64,000 nt of DNA from JAGXRK01 sp963714415 (GCA_963714415.1 CAVQOL010000003.1:248001-312000); one strand, 5' to 3'. Counted from the first letter of the stretch, positions 33,641-43,679 are shown. Program-made: numbers and translations. The notes: generated by a model from the sequence alone, not told the origin.

Positions 33641-36600
33641 ATGAAAAAAATTCTCTCATTTTCCTTACTATTGTTTTTAGTTTTGGGCAGTTTATCTGCC
33701 CAAACTTTTTTAGGAAAGATAAATTCTTTTCCCGTTGAAAAAACTTCTGCCTTATTAGATGATACTGTGAAAATTCTTGCTGTAATGGTTAACTTTCAGG
33801 AAGATAATGATGCAGCGACTTTTGGTAACGGGAAGTTCGGTTCGATATACTCTCAGAATTATGGCAGTACTATTTTAGATCCACTTCCGCACGATCAGAA
33901 ATATTTTGAGGATCACCTTCAGTTTGTAAGAAATTATTTTCAAAGAAATTCAAATGGTAATGTTGTTGTCGATTATACAATATTACCTGATACTTTTTCA
34001 GTTTCGCAAACGATGAGAAATTATTCACCTGAAAATACTTCCGACGATTTTACTCCACTTGGTAATTTTGCCTCTGAAGTCTGGACTATTGCTTCCGATA
34101 TGTATCCAAGTTTTACTTTTTCGGATTATAATTTATTTGTAATCTTTCACGCAGGAGTAGGAAGAGATATTACTCTGCCCGGCAGTTTAGGAAACGAGAA
34201 AGATCTTCCTTCAGTTTATTTGAGTGAGAAAGCTTTAAAAAATATTTTCGGTAATGACTTTGAGGGATTTCCGGTTAAAGATGGACAATTCAAAATTACA
34301 AACTCTATGATAATGCCTGAAACCGAGAGCAGGGAATTATCAACATTAACCGGAAAAGTTCTATTTGAAATTACAATTAACGGATTGCTTGTTGCAAGTG
34401 TTGCAAGTCATCTTGGGCTGCCTGATCTTGTTCAATACTGAAACAGGTTTAAGTGCAATAGGTAGATTCGGATTGATGGACGGACAATCTATATTTGCAT
34501 ACAATGGAACTTATCCTCCTGAACCTTCTGCCTGGGAAAAAATTTATCTTGGCTGGGCAGAACCGGTTTCAATCGCTCCCGGCGATTATGATATTTCACT
34601 CGTAACAAAATTAGCTGCTTCATTAAGTGATACGGTTATTCTCAAAGTACCATTAAACTCATCAGAATATTATCTTATTGAAAATAGGAATCGTGATGCT
34701 AATAAAGATGGTTCAACAGTTCACTATAAAATAGGTGATGTTGTTTCTACAAAAACTTTTTTCAGCGATACAACCGGTTACAGAAGTTTTGATACAGACG
34801 AATTAGCAGGAGTTATTGTTGATGTTGATGAATTTGATTGGGCAATCCCCGGAAGCGGTATTCTAATCTGGCATATTGATGAAAATGTTATTAATGAAAA
34901 GCTTGCCTCCAATACAATAAATAATGATAAAAGCAGGCGCGGAGTTAATCTTAAAGAGGCTGATGGAATTCCTGATATTGGTGAAACATTTTATACGGTT
35001 TTCGGTGAGGAGGTAATAGGAGAGGGAACACAGGAAGATATGTGGTATTTCTCAAATCCTGCAGTGCTTTATGAAAACAGATTCGCTAAAGATACACGTC
35101 CAAATACATTAACTAATACAGGTGCAAATAGTCTTATTACTATTTCAGAATTTTCTGAAATTGATAATAGAATGAGTTTTAAAATCACTTATGGTGATTC
35201 GATTATTAAACCGTTGTTTACAACTACCCTTGAAACTAACTCCAGAATTATAGATTTGAATTATTTAGGAAATGGTCTTTCCTCTCTGGTTATTTATTCG
35301 CAATTCGTGCTTAGGACTGATTCATCTTTAATAGTTTTTGATGTTGACGGCAATTTAAAAAATGTTTACAATTTGATTACCGATCATAAACCAGCAATGG
35401 CACTGATTAATAATGTTGATTATTTAATTCAGCCTGCTGATTCACTTCTCTATGTGATTATGCAGAATGGAACCAGCACAAATTTGATTGAAGCTGGAGA
35501 AATTATAACAACTTCACCGGTCATTATTCAAAAGAATGATGGAACTAACCTGATTATTGTTGGTACGTTGAATGGCAAGGTACTTACTTACTCACCCGGC
35601 AGTCCGATTGAGCAGCCGGTACTTTTAGAAACTTTTTCAGCAGATCCTGTTCTACCGGTAAAAAAGATTGCAGGTGATGATTGGTTCTTTTCATTTATCA
35701 GTGACCAACCTGAGGTAAGTATTTTCCCATCACCCATTGCAGCAGTTTTTGATAATGCAGGTAACTCATATTCGTTCGTTGAGGAAATTCCTATTGATTT
35801 AGCTGTTACAAAAGACAAAAACGGAAATTATATTTCAATCGTTTTAACCAATCAAAACAAATTCTATATTATTTCAGCAAGTGAATTACTATCATCTTTC
35901 ATTGTTGAAACTAGTTATCAAATAAATTCCTTCTCATTAACTGATCTTCGCAAAGACGGAAACATTTATATAGTCTTTAATAATGGCAATAAGCTGGAAG
36001 CACGTAATTTTGAAGGTGCTTTGGCTGATAACTATCCGGTTATGGATCCTGAAGGAAATAACTTTGTAATGACGCCGCTGGCAATGGATTTTGAAGGCGA
36101 TGACAGATCAGAATTAATAACATTTACTGAAGACGGAAGAATTTTTGCTTTTGACGGACCTAAAGGAAGGTTAGTTGATGGATTTCCGATTTCATCCGGA
36201 GCTAATCCAACCGCAGTTCCAGTTTTATTTTCAGATAACGGCCAGCCCTCACTTGCAGTAATAGATGAAAATAATTTATTCTCTGCGTGGAATATTGGTT
36301 CCGTTGACGGAGAGTATTATTGGTCGGAGAAAAATGGAAATAATTTAAATTCAGCTTTTATTGATGGTGCCGAATCAGTTTCAGCAATAACAGAATTCTT
36401 CCCGAAGAATCGTGCTTATAATTATCCTAATCCGGTTTATGATGGACAAACATTCATCCGTTATTTTGTCTCCGAAGAATCAAAAATAAATATTAAAATT
36501 TTCGATCTTGCCGGTGGATTTGTTGCTGAGTTAAATGATTTTGCTTCAGGTGGTATGGATAGTGAAACTGTTTGGAACGTAGGAAATATTCAAAGCGGAG

Positions 36601-36680
36601 TTTATCTCGCCAGAATTGAAGCTGTGTCAAACAGCGGGAAATCAGAATCGCAGGTAATTAAAATTGCAATTGTAAAATGA
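33641..36680 (+). CDS. Secreted M6-like protein with degenerate active site, frame-disrupted
   Basis: A signal peptide and a peptidase-M6 (immune inhibitor A) type fold: KILAVMVNFQEDN near residue 46, then GLMDGQSIFAYNG and WEKIYLGWAEP after the active-site region. Where active M6 enzymes have HEFGHxLGLPDL, this one reads ASVASHLGLPDL, so both zinc His and the catalytic Glu are missing. The frame breaks at 34430 (one extra G). Joined, it has about 1012 residues, with a propeller-like region (MDFEGDDRSELITF) and a type IX sorting domain (YNYPNPVYDGQTF). It follows porV by 6 bases. Confidence 0.78.
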
Positions 36681-36713
36681 CAGTACTTTAAAATCTTCTA
36701 AACAAGCCTCTTA

Positions 36714-39700
36714 ATGAAAAAATTAATTCTTTTATTCTTTTTATTTCCTATAAGCTCGACTGTATTTGCACAGTTTACGGATTTCCATCCACAGCTTGAT
36801 TGGTTTACAATTAAAGGGAAACATGTTCAGGTTCACTTTCACGATGGGGCTGAAAGAACTGCTAAAGTTATAGCAAAAATTGCAGATGAAATCTGGGATC
36901 CGCTTTGTTCTTTATATGATTACGAACCTGATCTTGTCCATTATGTTGTTAAAGATATTGATGATTACTCAAACGGAGCCACTTACTTTTTTGATAATAA
37001 AATTGAGATTTGGACAAGCGCCCTTGATTTTGATTTGAGAGGAACTCACAACTGGCTTCGTAATGTAATTTCACACGAGTTCACGCATCTTGTTCAGCTT
37101 CAGGCAGGAATGAAAGCATCAAGAAATCTACCTGCTGTATTTTTACAAATTCTCAGCTATGAAGATGAAAGAAGACCGGATATTCTCTATGGATTTCCCA
37201 ATGTAATTGCTTCTTATCCGTTTGCAACTGTAAATATGCCCGCCTGGTTTGCTGAGGGTACCGCTCAATATATGCGTAAAGAATTTAATTACGATAATTG
37301 GGATACTCACAGGGATATGATTCTTCGTTCATATATACTGGATGATAATTTGTTAACATGGAATGAAATGGGTGTTTTTGGTAAAACAAGTCTCGGTAAT
37401 GAATCAGTTTACAATCTTGGATTTGCTCTTACCAGATACATCGCACAGAAATATGGTGAGGATAAATTAAAAGAAGTTACAAAAGCACTTGGTAACTTCG
37501 GTACGTTCACTATTGATGCAGCCTTTGAAAAAGTACTTGGTAAAGACGGCAACCAAATTTATAACGAATGGAAGGAGTTCTTAGCTGCCGATTATACAGA
37601 AAGAACTAAAGCGATAAAAAATAATTTAGTTGCCGGAGATACAATTGCATCAGTTGGTTTTGGGAATTTCTATCCAACATTTTCCAAAGACGGAAAAAAA
37701 GTTTTATACATTTCTAATAAATCAGCAGATTATTTTGTGTCGTCTGGACTTTACCTTTACAATATTGAAACTAAAAAAGAAAAAATTATAGCAACAGGAG
37801 TTCGATCTACTTTTTCCTGGATTGATAATGAAAGAAAAATTCTTTATGCCAAGGTTACTGATGATAATCCGAACTGGTATAATGTTCACGATTTGTACGT
37901 CTATGATATCGAAGAAGAAGAAGAAACTCGTTTAACTGAAAATTTAAGAGCTAATCAACCTTCGGTTTCAAACGATGGTGAACAAATAGTTTTTCTTTAT
38001 CAAAAAGATGGAACAACAAATCTCGGTTTAGTTGATATTGATGGTAAAAATTTCAAACCATTAACTTCTTTCGAAAATGGCGAACAGGTTTATAATCCCA
38101 AATTCTCTCCGGACGATTCAGAAATATTTTTCGATTATTCCTATCATAACATAAGAAACATTGCCAGGATAAATTTAAATGGCGGAGAAGTTGAATTCAT
38201 ACTCGGAAACGAATTTGACGAAAGGAATCCATCTTTTGATAGTAATGGAAATTTGATTTATGCCAGTGATGAAACCGGCATTTTTAATATCTACTCAATG
38301 GATTTAAAAACAGGAGAGAAGAAGCAATTAACAAATGTGCTCGGCGGAGCATTTATGCCTTCGGTTAATTCTAGCGGCGATATTGTTTATTCGGGATATA
38401 CTTCAACAGGTTATAAAATATTTCATCTGCAAAATCAGGAACAAGACAAAGTTCAATCAGGCGCAAATTATGTGAGAGTTGAAAATCCTCCTTTGGATGA
38501 AGATAAACCTAAAGGAGATATAGATAATTTTAACATAGCCTCATTAAAAAACTTTAATGATTACGAATTGCCCGAATATGTAAAACAGCCTTATAAAGGT
38601 GCTTTTTCGCAATTAAGTTTTTTCCCTTTTATCCGGTTTGATAACTATAACACGTCAAACAAATTTTTAGAGAAAATTAAACCCGGTGTTTTTGTTGCTT
38701 CCAATGATATGCTTAACCGCTATTCAATATTTGCGGGCGGTTCTTTGAATTCCAGGATGGAACGGGATCTGTTTCTTGTTTTTGAATATAAAAATAAACT
38801 GCCTTTTTTAACTTCACTCGGGCTTCGTCCTGAACTTGCTTTAGAAATTTATAATATCAGCAGGAAAGCTGATAATAATTTACTTCTTGGTGAATATGAA
38901 GATTCATTGGGGCAGGTGCAATACGATTTTAATATTCCTGTTGAGGTCACTTATAATTTATTTGAAGTGGATTTTATTGTTAAACATAGATTGTTTACAA
39001 GAGATCAAAATCTACAATTAAAATTTGCCTACAGCACTTATAATGCAGCACTAGGCAGTTTTTTACTAAATGATTATTTATATCAGACAACAAAGGATAA
39101 TTATTTCATAGGCAGAAATTTTGAATTGAAATATACCTGGGATTCATTTCTTCCAACTAAAGACATAGTGATAAATCCCATTGGCTTTGCATTAGATTTT
39201 ACATACAACTATGAATTTAATAAGTTCAACGAAGACGGCAACTACGAATATGAAGAAGGTTTACTTAAACCTATCTACAAGGATTTTAATTTTCATCGGT
39301 TGGAACTTAACTCAAGATTCCATTTACCTACATTTGCAAATCATACTTTGACGACAACTGTAAGAGCAGGATCGATTCTTGGTCCTGAAATGCCGGACTT
39401 TTTCGATTTCTATCTTGGCGGTTTACTCGGAATGAAAGCATATCCTTTCTATGCAGTCAGCGGAAATGAAGTTGCCTGGCTGAATCTTACTTATCGATTT
39501 CCATTGTTCAGAAATATTGATGCAAAATTTGGTCATCTTTATCTTGATAAAATATTCTTATCATTCCACGGGGATATAGGAAATGCGTGGACAGGGGATA
39601 TTCCTGAATTCAATAACTTTAAAAAAGGTGCAGGGGCTGAGCTGAGATTCCAGTTAAATTCTTATTACCTGTTTCCAACAAGTATTTTCTTCAATGCATC

Positions 39701-39833
39701 TTACGGATTTGATACATTTGAAAGAACGGTTAGAGGTGAAACAGTTAAATACGGTAAAGAGTGGAATTTTTATGCAGGCGTTCTTTTTGACTTTGAAATA
39801 TTAAATTCAAGTAAACATTTTAGAGCTAGATAA
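36714..39833 (+). CDS. Metallopeptidase, TolB-like propeller and beta-barrel fusion
   Basis: A 1039-residue protein. After the signal peptide comes a gluzincin-like peptidase domain with HEFTH at residues 121-125 and the third ligand Glu181 in AWFAEGTAQY. Residues about 310-600 carry PD40/TolB repeats (FSPDDSEIFFDYS, PSVSNDGEQIVFLY). The last about 400 residues look like an outer-membrane barrel of the bacterial surface antigen type (LTYRFPLFRNIDAKFGH, LSFHGDIGNAW). This would place a peptidase and a propeller at the outer membrane. Substrate unknown. It follows the M6-like gene by 33 bases. Confidence 0.8.
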   Translation: MKKLILLFFLFPISSTVFAQFTDFHPQLDWFTIKGKHVQVHFHDGAERTAKVIAKIADEIWDPLCSLYDYEPDLVHYVVKDIDDYSNGATYFFDNKIEIWTSALDFDLRGTHNWLRNVISHEFTHLVQLQAGMKASRNLPAVFLQILSYEDERRPDILYGFPNVIASYPFATVNMPAWFAEGTAQYMRKEFNYDNWDTHRDMILRSYILDDNLLTWNEMGVFGKTSLGNESVYNLGFALTRYIAQKYGEDKLKEVTKALGNFGTFTIDAAFEKVLGKDGNQIYNEWKEFLAADYTERTKAIKNNLVAGDTIASVGFGNFYPTFSKDGKKVLYISNKSADYFVSSGLYLYNIETKKEKIIATGVRSTFSWIDNERKILYAKVTDDNPNWYNVHDLYVYDIEEEEETRLTENLRANQPSVSNDGEQIVFLYQKDGTTNLGLVDIDGKNFKPLTSFENGEQVYNPKFSPDDSEIFFDYSYHNIRNIARINLNGGEVEFILGNEFDERNPSFDSNGNLIYASDETGIFNIYSMDLKTGEKKQLTNVLGGAFMPSVNSSGDIVYSGYTSTGYKIFHLQNQEQDKVQSGANYVRVENPPLDEDKPKGDIDNFNIASLKNFNDYELPEYVKQPYKGAFSQLSFFPFIRFDNYNTSNKFLEKIKPGVFVASNDMLNRYSIFAGGSLNSRMERDLFLVFEYKNKLPFLTSLGLRPELALEIYNISRKADNNLLLGEYEDSLGQVQYDFNIPVEVTYNLFEVDFIVKHRLFTRDQNLQLKFAYSTYNAALGSFLLNDYLYQTTKDNYFIGRNFELKYTWDSFLPTKDIVINPIGFALDFTYNYEFNKFNEDGNYEYEEGLLKPIYKDFNFHRLELNSRFHLPTFANHTLTTTVRAGSILGPEMPDFFDFYLGGLLGMKAYPFYAVSGNEVAWLNLTYRFPLFRNIDAKFGHLYLDKIFLSFHGDIGNAWTGDIPEFNNFKKGAGAELRFQLNSYYLFPTSIFFNASYGFDTFERTVRGETVKYGKEWNFYAGVLFDFEILNSSKHFRAR

Positions 39834-39843
39834 AAAATTTATT

Positions 39844-40692
39844 ATGAAAACATTAATCTTTTCAATATTGATATTCGGTTCTTCTTTAATAATTGCACAG
39901 GATAATTTGCAGGATGAAATAAAATTAACCGGTGTGCTGTCTGTTGATTCAAAAATTTCATTACAAGATTATTCCGAACTACAGCTTCCTCAATTCTTGC
40001 CTTCACCACAAAACAAAAAATCGCCTCTTCTTGCGGGAATCTTCTCGCTCGTAATTCCGGGTGCAGGTGAAATTTATACAGAAGAATATTGGAAAGCCGC
40101 TATATTCGTTGCTTTGGAAGCCGGACTTATTACAGCAGGATTAATCTATGATAAAAAGGCTGACGACAAAACAGTTGACTATCAAAACTATGCAGATGAT
40201 TACTGGAGCGTTGTTCGTTATGCTGAGTGGATGAATGAGTATAAAGGTATGAACATTGAAATTAATTCAGATGAATCTCTTCTTCCCTGGGAAAGAGTAA
40301 ACTGGATACAGCTTAATGAAGCTGAAAGACAAATTGATGGATTCTCTCACACTTTACCTCCTTATGGCGATCAGCAGTACTACGAACAAATAGGAAAATA
40401 TTTTCAATACAGTTCCGGTTGGAATGATTATACAAGCGGTGAATACAACTCACAGATATCACCCAACTTTACTTTTTATTCAAGTGAAAGGGGTTTAGCA
40501 AACGACTATTACAACACTGCTTCTAAACTTGTAATTGGAATTTACATCAATCATTTCCTTAGTGCGTTGGATGGTGTATGGTCTGCAATTGAATTCAACA
40601 GTGATCTGGCAGTAAAAATGAGAGTTGAAGGTCAGCAGTTTGCTAATCATTATGAGTACATTCCTACAATCTATTTCAGTTATGCCTTTTAG
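39844..40692 (+). CDS. DUF5683-like membrane-associated protein
   Basis: A 282-residue protein with a signal peptide (ending near LIIAQ) and the segment KSPLLAGIFSLVIPGAGEIYTEEYWKAAIFV, the hallmark of the DUF5683 group (usually PGAGQIYN). A second hydrophobic segment follows (LEAGLITAGLIY). The C-terminal half is aromatic-rich without a recognised domain. It is the last gene of the porU-to-here series, 10 bases after the barrel fusion, and is followed by a repeat-rich gap. Confidence 0.6.
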   Translation: MKTLIFSILIFGSSLIIAQDNLQDEIKLTGVLSVDSKISLQDYSELQLPQFLPSPQNKKSPLLAGIFSLVIPGAGEIYTEEYWKAAIFVALEAGLITAGLIYDKKADDKTVDYQNYADDYWSVVRYAEWMNEYKGMNIEINSDESLLPWERVNWIQLNEAERQIDGFSHTLPPYGDQQYYEQIGKYFQYSSGWNDYTSGEYNSQISPNFTFYSSERGLANDYYNTASKLVIGIYINHFLSALDGVWSAIEFNSDLAVKMRVEGQQFANHYEYIPTIYFSYAF

Positions 40693-40742
40693 CTTTACTC
40701 ATCTTTAGTGCTTCCAGTGGCTGTGTAAACAAATATTTTAAT

Positions 40743-40874
40743 TTCCGTCAGTTTTAACTGACGGAATAATTAATGGGAAAAATACTTTGGCTTCAGCCGC
40801 ATTTTATTTATTCTTCATTGGGCTAAAGCCCCTAATCTCCTTGTGATTTTATTAATCGTCTGCTAAAGCAGACG
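40743..40874. repeat. Cluster of four palindromic repeats
   Basis: The 411-base gap 40693-41103 has no gene but holds four hairpins: TTCCGTCAGTT/AACTGACGGAA (40743-40766), GGCT-TC-AGCC (40789-40798), GGGCT-AA-AGCCC (40820-40831) and CGTCTGCT-AA-AGCAGACG (40857-40874). The last three share the GCT-AA/TC-AGC core, so they look like one REP-like family. A T-run follows a GGCGGGG stretch at about 40892-40906. From 40907 to 41103 I see no structure apart from a purine-rich GGAGGGGGG at about 41030. Confidence 0.75.
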
Positions 40875-41103
40875 GCAATAAATAAACCAATGGCGGGGTT
40901 TTTTATTTGTCGATAGTTGCTCAACGTTAACCATTCCTGAAAAAGATAGTTTGAGTTTTAAAATTAATTCTTTTAATTTACCAGCGCACTTATATACATA
41001 CCCTCCATACTTTCTACATTTCTTTCCGGAGGGGGGACTTTATGGGGAAAAAGTGAATACGGATGATGGTTAATAAAATGTTTTCCAAAATAAAGTATAT
41101 AAT

Positions 41104-41766
41104 ATGGCAGTAAAAGATTCAATTGGTCAGATGGCTGAAAGAATTATTCAAAATGAAACAAAGAGAGTAAGCCAAAGAATTATTCTTTATTCAAATGGTG
41201 TGATAGCTAAGGTTGACCATTCAAATTATGCTTTATCTAAGTTAAAAGAATTGTCAACACAAAGCGATGCATCAACTACAGCAAATGATAAAACTTATTC
41301 TGTTTCAAAAAAATTACATTTTTATGTCGATTCCTTTTATGCGTTTTTGTATTCTTCATTGGATGTAATTGCCCAAGTGATCAATCAAAAATTACATTTA
41401 GGAATTGATGAAAGACGGGTTAGTATTAAAAGTGTAAAAAATACTATCGATACGCAACACGCTACTCATCCTCTGAAAAACATTTTAGATAGACTATTCA
41501 GAACAAATGCATTTATTAATCTTGAGAAATATAGGAATTGCTCAACTCATCGAAGACAGATTTTTATTAGAGCCTTAACAGTCGTTATTCAGGAAACACC
41601 CGGATACACGACAACCGGAGATTTAACATCTGTTAAAAGATTGTTGTGCGACGATCCTTTAGCCCTAAGTCCGACTGTAAATCAAGAAAGAGAATTAATT
41701 TCTTATTGTGAAAATGTTTTGAATCGTGTTTCTGAAGAGATAGAAAAAATTGCAAATAACTTATAG
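41104..41766 (+). CDS. Putative HEPN-domain protein
   Basis: A 220-residue, almost all-helical protein. A helix rich in aromatic and small residues (FYVDSFYAFLYSSLDVIAQ, about 73-91) is followed by a segment EKYRNCSTHRRQ in which Arg144-Asn145 and His149 make the R(N)x3H pattern of HEPN ribonucleases. The helix arrangement is like the Cthe_2314/AbiV-type HEPN proteins. A DUF3467 gene starts 10 bases after its stop, so the two are one transcript. A toxin, defence or RNase role is inferred only from the motif and the island context. Confidence 0.5.
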   Translation: MAVKDSIGQMAERIIQNETKRVSQRIILYSNGVIAKVDHSNYALSKLKELSTQSDASTTANDKTYSVSKKLHFYVDSFYAFLYSSLDVIAQVINQKLHLGIDERRVSIKSVKNTIDTQHATHPLKNILDRLFRTNAFINLEKYRNCSTHRRQIFIRALTVVIQETPGYTTTGDLTSVKRLLCDDPLALSPTVNQERELISYCENVLNRVSEEIEKIANNL

Positions 41767-41775
41767 GTAGTAAAA

Positions 41776-42045
41776 ATGGCAAAACAACTTAAAAAAATAG
41801 AATCCCCAAAAGATGCAAAACAGTCCATTAAATTGCTGGTAAATCCTGATGTCCAAAAAGGAATATATTCGAATGTTGCTTTGATACATCACACAAAAAA
41901 CGAATATATTATGGATTTTCTATTACAGATTGGGGGGGAAGCTCAGCTTGTTTCTCGAATAATTTTAAGTCCTGATCATATGAAAGCGTTGCGGAAAGCA
42001 ATTGATCAGAACATTGAGAAATATGAAAATGAATTTAATAAATAG
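41776..42045 (+). CDS. DUF3467 family protein
   Basis: An 89-residue protein with the clear DUF3467 pattern: VNPDVQKGIYSNVALIHHTKNEYIMDFLL followed by AQLVSRIILSPDHMKALRKAIDQNIEKYE. The family is small, widespread and of unknown function; it is usually encoded alone. Here it is coupled to an upstream HEPN-like gene (spacing 9 bases), an arrangement I do not know as standard. It could be the partner or antitoxin of the HEPN protein. Confidence 0.88.
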   Translation: MAKQLKKIESPKDAKQSIKLLVNPDVQKGIYSNVALIHHTKNEYIMDFLLQIGGEAQLVSRIILSPDHMKALRKAIDQNIEKYENEFNK

Positions 42046-42226
42046 TGCTGGCCAGCTTTTCCACCCGACCGCGTTTTCATTGCGGCATTGTTCAAGTTTT
42101 CGGGTTTGGTAAAAAAAGTAAGCATTGCTTGTAACATTGTTCTATTAAATAAATTTGTTAATAATTATTGGCATTAGCTTTTTCATTCGGCATTGTTGTT
42201 ATGGGCGGACGGGTGAAAAGCAAGTC

Positions 42227-42233
42227 GTTAGGT
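42227..42233 (+). repeat. attC-like core (5' edge of candidate cassette 1)
   Basis: GTTAGGT matches the integron core site GTTRRRY and lies 7 bases before the lipoprotein start codon. It is the exact reverse complement of ACCTAAC found 4 bases after that gene's stop, as expected for the two ends of one integron cassette. The gap 42046-42226 holds no gene; a complete upstream attC partner was not clear. Confidence 0.45.
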
Positions 42234-42240
42234 GTTAAAA

Positions 42241-42762
42241 ATGAATAAATTTTTGATCTATTTAATATTGGTTTCTATATCTTCAATTTTGTTCGGGTGT
42301 AATAAAGATGATAAATCACGCGATTCTTCAAAATTTTATCCTAAAGAAAAATTTTCTGTTATTGAGGCTACATTAAACAATGGCAGGCCATTAGTAGGTT
42401 CAATAAATATGGCATACAAGAATTATCCATACAAAGAAAAATATACTTGGTGTTTGAAAGTATATATTGGTCTTGATACAACTAAACTTTATGAAAATGG
42501 ATTGCCTCTTCCAGAAGAGAGCAAAATTGCAAATCAACTTGAAGATGAGTTAATGTCAGCAATTAAAAAATTATCAATTGCTCATTATGTTGGTCATATA
42601 TTCAATGATACTTTTCTTGATTTCTATGTTTACTTATCCGACCCTGAAATAATTCATAATTATTTGCAAACGCAAATCAACAAAGATGTATTATCAAGAG
42701 GTTTTGGTTACGAAATAAATCAGGATCCTAATTGGGAGACTGTTAAACCATTTTTTAAATAA
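42241..42762 (+). CDS. Lipoprotein of unknown function in a candidate integron cassette
   Basis: A 173-residue lipoprotein: ATG at 42241, signal peptide and lipobox ILFGC with lipidated Cys20. The mature part (KFSVIEATLNNGRPLVGSINMAYKNYPYKEKYTWCLKVYIGL) is alpha/beta with no family recognised. A GTG at 42232 is in frame but has no spacing advantage. The very short non-coding ends on both sides and the complementary cores are typical of an integron cassette. Confidence 0.7.
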   Translation: MNKFLIYLILVSISSILFGCNKDDKSRDSSKFYPKEKFSVIEATLNNGRPLVGSINMAYKNYPYKEKYTWCLKVYIGLDTTKLYENGLPLPEESKIANQLEDELMSAIKKLSIAHYVGHIFNDTFLDFYVYLSDPEIIHNYLQTQINKDVLSRGFGYEINQDPNWETVKPFFK

Positions 42763-42766
42763 TAAC

Positions 42767-42902
42767 ACCTAACAAGCGTTTCAATGTCGACTGCCCCGAC
42801 GAGTCGGGGCAGGCAGGTTTTACTTGGCTTCCTTGTTCCCGCCTTCGTAGTAACTTCGGCGGGCAAGCTGTGGGTGGCGGGTTTGGCGCAACGTTGTTAT
42901 AT
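42767..42902 (+). repeat. Candidate attC-like recombination site A
   Basis: Begins with ACCTAAC (42767-42773), matching RYYYAAC, and can end with GTTATAT (42896-42902), a relaxed GTTRRRY, giving 136 bases, within the known attC range. AACAAGCG at the left faces CGTTGTT at the right with one unpaired G, like the extrahelical base of attC. The variable centre contains CTGCCCCGAC-GA-GTCGGGGCAG (42791-42812) and CCCGCC...GGCGGG (about 42839-42864). The folded site is GC-rich in an AT-rich genome. Confidence 0.45.
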
Positions 42903-42934
42903 GTACTTAGTATTTTTCAGACAGCCGGAGTTAT

Positions 42935-43375
42935 TTGTTGAGTGAAGCACGAAAAATAATGTGTAACACTTTAAGAGAAAGTGTGCTCCCAGAATTTAGG
43001 AAACTTAGTTTTAAAGGTACATTTCCACATTTAAGAAGAATAACAAAATCTGAAGTTCATTTAATTACTTTTCAATTTGATAAATATGGTGGAGGATTTG
43101 TGATAGAAATATCCAAGACCAAAAATGAACCGTATAAAACTTATTGGGGTGAAATAATTGAAGTTACCAAACTGACCACACATTATCTTAATGATAGGAT
43201 AAGAATACATCCTAAAGGTTTATTGAAAAACAGTAATACTAATGATTGGTTTAGATACGATAAATCAATACATATTGGAAGTATTTATAAAAAAGTCGCA
43301 AAACAAGTAATAGACCAAATTGATCTAATTGAAAAATTATTTAATAGTGATTCCAATGTATTTATAGAATGTTAA
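42935..43375 (+). CDS. DUF4304-like protein in a candidate integron cassette
   Basis: A 146-residue protein with the DUF4304-type core GTFPHLRRI followed by VHLITFQFDKYGGGFVIEI (about residues 28-62) and DWFRYDKS later. The start is TTG at 42935 or 42938, after a CGGAG site at 42926; the next ATG (42959) would drop several residues. DUF4304 genes are often seen as mobile cassette genes; function unknown. Flanking attC-like cores support cassette status. Confidence 0.7.
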   Translation: MLSEARKIMCNTLRESVLPEFRKLSFKGTFPHLRRITKSEVHLITFQFDKYGGGFVIEISKTKNEPYKTYWGEIIEVTKLTTHYLNDRIRIHPKGLLKNSNTNDWFRYDKSIHIGSIYKKVAKQVIDQIDLIEKLFNSDSNVFIEC

Positions 43376-43381
43376 TATTAC

Positions 43382-43512
43382 CTATAACATATTTCATCAG
43401 ACAATGGCTAACAGGTAAGTAAAAAGTCCAGCCAAGGGCGGACAGGCAAGAGGATATCATATTTTCAGGAAAATAACGGAACTCTCGCAGAGCTGGATAA
43501 GCTAAGTTAGGT
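43382..43512 (+). repeat. Candidate attC-like recombination site B
   Basis: CTATAAC (43382-43388) follows the DUF4304 stop by 6 bases and is complementary at 6 of 7 positions to the GTTATAT that begins that cassette. GTTAGGT (43506-43512) gives a perfect GTTRRRY at the other end, 131 bases in all. Internal pairing is weaker than in site A. The rest of the gap, 43513-43679, holds no gene and no structure that I recognise; der starts at 43680. Confidence 0.35.
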
Positions 43513-43679
43513 GCAATGCTGTTCCATTTATTAAATAGGTTTGACTTCTTAAATCAAAAGATTATTATACTTACAATTATCCATCATATTTCTTTTCAAG
43601 TTAAATTTTATGTAAAAGTCTTCTAATCTCCTTTAGTATCCATCTTCTTTCCTAAACCGTTTATCTATATCTTTCTAAT

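Noticed and set aside
41030..41056. Strong purine-rich ribosome-binding-like stretch followed by a four-codon frame (M-G-K-K)
   Set aside because: Too short to support as a leader peptide; no regulated gene with matching attenuator follows.
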